Shown one piece after another: positions 10,646 through 11,952 of a stretch of DNA of 11,952 nucleotides (the stretch's first letter is position 1; every line of letters starts with the position of its first letter). The stretch comes from DASYHQ01 sp038223165. GTDB taxonomy: Bacteria; Planctomycetota; Phycisphaerae; Tepidisphaerales; Tepidisphaeraceae. The position numbers were made by a program, and so were the translations under genes. The notes beneath the pieces were generated by a model. That model was not told the DNA's origin and searched no databases. It saw only the letters and a program-made list of their open reading frames with translations. The stretch is from the NCBI GenBank assembly GCA_038223165.1, contig JBBRHE010000110.1:1-11952 (forward strand), read 5' to 3'.

Positions 10646-10683
10646 AACGGCGAGGCGCGCCACACAGGCCGCGCCTCGCCGTT
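10646..10683 (-). terminator. Strong GC-rich hairpin, likely terminator of the small hypothetical gene
   Basis: A perfect 14-bp inverted repeat, AACGGCGAGGCGCG (10646-10659) and CGCGCCTCGCCGTT (10670-10683), around a 10-base loop. It begins 23 bases downstream of the stop codon of the minus-strand gene at 10707. Read on that strand it is followed by GGTCGTTAATGG, which is not a proper U tract, so it is an intrinsic terminator of the U-poor kind or a stabilising 3' hairpin. Confidence 0.6.
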
Positions 10684-10706
10684 CGTCTTCGATCGTCGCC
10701 AAACAA

Positions 10707-11023
10707 CTACGCGGCGATCTTCATCGGCGTCACCATCACGCCACCACCGGCCAGCCGGGCGCTCACCGGCGTAGCCGCAGGGGAACTCTCGGCCCGGGTA
10801 TTGATCCAATACCCGGTGATGAAGACCGTCGTCCCCGCCGGCACGTCCGCCGGGAAAACGATGTCGACTACAGTCCGACTCACCGTCCCGTAAAACGAGT
10901 ACGCCGACGGGTCCACCGGAGCGGTCGCGCCAATATAGAACGCAACGCCAATCGCAATTTGATTGGCCGGCTTCCCACGACTGCCCCCACCCCACCAACG
11001 ACGCCATTCGCCAGTGTGGCCAT
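10707..11023 (-). CDS. Small hypothetical protein, frame apparently broken at a G tract near the start
   Basis: I do not recognise this gene. The C-terminal 80 or so residues look like a real secreted or adhesive beta-rich protein: AFYIGATAPVDPSAYSFYG, then TVVDIVFPADVPAGTTVFIT, GYWINTRAESSP and ARLAGGGVMV, reminiscent of the end of a fibronectin III-like or virion-type domain. The same frame is open to ATG 11099, but its first 40 residues are Trp-, Gly- and Arg-rich and look like translated non-coding DNA. A more natural start is ATG 11023, which reads MATLANGVVGGVG and then shifts by one base at the G5 tract (complement of 10984-10988). One extra G would join it to GSRGKPANQIAIGV and give about 106 residues. 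This could be a sequencing error, a real mutation or a programmed shift. A possible AAAAAGG site lies upstream, and a strong hairpin follows the stop. Confidence 0.5.
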
Positions 11024-11120
11024 GCCACCCGCCTTTTTCAGCGCTCCCCCCGCAACCTCTTCCCGCTAAGGTGCGTAGCCGCCCGCCGGGCGGGATCAAT
11101 TTCCCTTAAAAAGGTCCACC

Positions 11121-11306
11121 ATGCCCGATGAACGCAACGTCGCCCACGACAAGACGGTCCAACTGAACAAAAAACACGAAGGCCAACCCGCCGTGGAAGA
11201 CGCCGCCGAAACGGTCCAACCCGGCAAAAAGCCGACCCTCAAACACCACGCCAAAGACGACAAAAAAGCCACCGCCGACGCCGCCGATCCGAATGCGTCA
11301 GAATAG
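11121..11306 (+). CDS. Small, highly charged, probably disordered protein
   Basis: 61 residues, not recognised. The sequence is almost entirely Lys, Asp, Glu, Ala, His, Pro and polar residues (for example TLKHHAKDDKKATADAADPN at about 38-57) with no hydrophobic core, signal peptide or membrane segment, so it is probably unstructured, cytoplasmic and perhaps nucleic-acid or protein binding. Support for a real gene is an AAAAAGG Shine-Dalgarno site (11108-11114) 6 bases before the ATG, and amino acid composition unlike a random GC-rich frame. A GC-rich palindrome (CCCGCC 11082-11087 / GGCGGG 11089-11094) lies just upstream in the divergent gap shared with the small minus-strand gene. The nested inverted repeat beginning 17 bases after the stop may end the transcript. 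Confidence 0.6.
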   Translation: MPDERNVAHDKTVQLNKKHEGQPAVEDAAETVQPGKKPTLKHHAKDDKKATADAADPNASE

Positions 11307-11323
11307 TTCCGCCTGCACTGGTA

Positions 11324-11401
11324 GGTGGCACGGGTCGGTACTCCGCCCCGTGAGGGTTGGCCAGAACGACGGCTTAGGGCGGAGTCCTATCTTGTGCCAC
11401 C
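11324..11401. repeat. Nested inverted repeat, 78 bp
   Basis: Two pairs of perfect arms are nested symmetrically: GGTGGCAC (11324-11331) with GTGCCACC (11394-11401), and ACTCCGCCC (11340-11348) with GGGCGGAGT (11377-11385). Each side has an 8-base unpaired spacer, with a 28-base loop at the centre. It follows the small charged gene and may be its terminator or a MITE/REP-like dispersed element. It lies close to the point where the sequence becomes accessory in character. Confidence 0.65.
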
Positions 11402-11460
11402 CGCCGTACCACTCGCCACAAAGATTAGCCGATACTTCAAGGCCCTGATAACATCTGGAC

Positions 11461-11658
11461 ATGTCAAATGAATTCGTGAACGTCCCCGCATTTCGGGTCA
11501 GGCAACGAAAGCACACTGCGATCCTGATGAAACTGACGGCCAATGATCTTGCTAGAATTTCATACGTTGCCGCACGGGGGTACTCAACGGACAAAACCGC
11601 CGTCCAACGCCTCCTCACCAAATCTCGAATTACTGGCGTTCGGGGCAGAGAGATGTAA
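11461..11658 (+). pseudogene. N-terminal fragment of a DGQHR-domain (DndB-related) protein
   Basis: 65 residues, then a TAA. The pattern VPAFRVRQRKHTAIL, LTANDLARISYVAARG and AVQRLLTKSRITGV matches the N-terminal part of DGQHR-domain proteins as I remember them (P-A-x-x-x-x-Q near the start, an isYvaxRg segment, then QRxLxxxRIxxI). DGQHR proteins, a family including DndB of DNA phosphorothioation systems, normally run to about 350 residues and continue with an FPN-type strand and the DGQHR motif. Here neither follows, and the frame stops soon after the RI element. The likely reading is a truncated or internally deleted gene. Base composition is less GC-rich than in the rest of the window, consistent with transfer. 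The Shine-Dalgarno site is weak. The family call is from memory of the motif pattern and is moderate. Confidence 0.5.
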
Positions 11659-11756
11659 GCGGGTTGCAAGGCCGAAAGGCCGCTTATGCCATCGCGGCAG
11701 TTCTTGGCGAAGTCTTCCGGACCAACCTAAAGAAGCGCGCAAAAATTAAGGTGTAA
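11646..11756 (+). other. Reading-frame remnant, possible displaced C-terminus of the DGQHR-like gene
   Basis: Just where the DGQHR-like frame ends, a different plus-strand frame reads about 36 protein-like residues (SGLQGRKAAYAIAAVLGEVF followed by a basic tail ending KIKV) and stops at 11754-11756, 4 bases before the next ATG. It has no start codon of its own. The tight spacing to the next gene suggests that it is the original 3' end of the upstream gene, left after an internal deletion or frameshift. No family is recognised in it. Confidence 0.3.
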
Positions 11757-11760
11757 CTAA

Positions 11761-11952
11761 ATGGGGGAATCGGTTGCACTCCTTCGCGACTTGCTTGCAA
11801 ACGTTCATCCGCAGATGAAGGTCGCAGCGCGCACATTTAGACTAGCGCCTGCAAATGAAGCGTCTCTCAGAGCGGCCGCTCGAAACGATGGGATAGCATC
11901 TTTGCGAAGCGCCTGCCTAACCGTCGCCGACGCTTTAGGTGCGCTAGATCGC
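11761..11952 (+). CDS. Unrecognised gene, N-terminal 64 residues (cut by window edge)
   Basis: Open from ATG 11761 to the last base. The start is supported by a TAAGGTG Shine-Dalgarno-like site (from 11747) about 8 bases upstream and by its position 4 bases after the preceding stop. The visible protein begins MGESVALLRDLLANVHPQMK and continues with Ala-, Leu- and Arg-rich stretches (ASLRAAARNDGIASLRSACL, TVADALGALDR) that would form amphipathic helices. There is no signal peptide. The ADALGALDR end is reminiscent of the first helix of HEPN-like proteins, but too little is visible to claim that. Function unknown. Confidence 0.6.
   Translation, partial: MGESVALLRDLLANVHPQMKVAARTFRLAPANEASLRAAARNDGIASLRSACLTVADALGALDR

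Larger units (their letters stand above)
10333..10706. other. Gene-poor intergenic stretch with palindromes
   Basis: The 374 bp between the kinase start and the end of the small hypothetical gene contain no frame I would support as coding. They hold three distinct palindromes, listed separately. A minus-strand TATAAA (complement of 10453-10458) is a possible -10 element for the kinase gene, which would give a leader of roughly 110 bases; no matching -35 is convincing, so this is only a suggestion. Confidence 0.5.

Noticed and set aside
10476..10706. Minus-strand 76-codon frame in the intergenic stretch
   Set aside because: It runs through two palindromes, is Arg/Gly-rich and has no ribosome site or family resemblance.
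11298..11669. Minus-strand 123-codon frame across the right-hand repeat and DGQHR-like fragment
   Set aside because: It passes through the nested inverted repeat and is antisense to a frame with a recognisable family pattern.

Overview
This is a GC-rich, gene-dense bacterial window. The lineage is not decided by the sequence. The mix of genes (envelope glycosylation genes, an HAE1-type RND pump, short palindromic repeats between genes, few clear Shine-Dalgarno sites) would suit a planctomycete, possibly of the Phycisphaerae type. That is inference from general character, not from a marker gene.

Positions 1-4865 are a surface-glycan or glycoprotein glycosylation locus made of two divergent arms. 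On the minus strand a class I SAM methyltransferase (1154-501) is coupled by an ATGA overlap to a polysaccharide deacetylase that runs off the left edge (504-1). On the plus strand a family 4 glycosyltransferase (1199-2905) is coupled by another ATGA overlap to a family 2 glycosyltransferase (2902-3675). A second family 2 glycosyltransferase (3684-4865) follows after 8 bases. The two arms face away from each other across only 44 bp, which holds an imperfect dyad. Both the GT4 and the second GT2 carry an extra C-terminal Rossmann-like nucleotide-binding domain.

Positions 4866-10332 hold three minus-strand housekeeping or accessory genes: an FGGY-family carbohydrate kinase (10332-9034), a complete RND efflux transporter without its usual adaptor gene (8943-5746), and a gamma-class carbonic anhydrase-like protein (5546-5040). 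Two 102-bp hairpin elements of the same family bracket the carbonic anhydrase gene, one in the convergent gap at 4889-4990 and one at 5617-5718.

Positions 10333-11460 are sparse. They hold a run of different palindromes, a small minus-strand hypothetical gene whose frame appears broken at a G tract near its start, a 61-residue highly charged plus-strand protein, and a nested inverted repeat.

From 11461 to the right edge the sequence looks accessory: an N-terminal fragment resembling DGQHR-domain (DndB-related) proteins that stops early, a further reading-frame remnant, and the first 64 codons of an unrecognised gene. This may be the edge of a mobile or defence-related region, but too little of it is visible to name a system.
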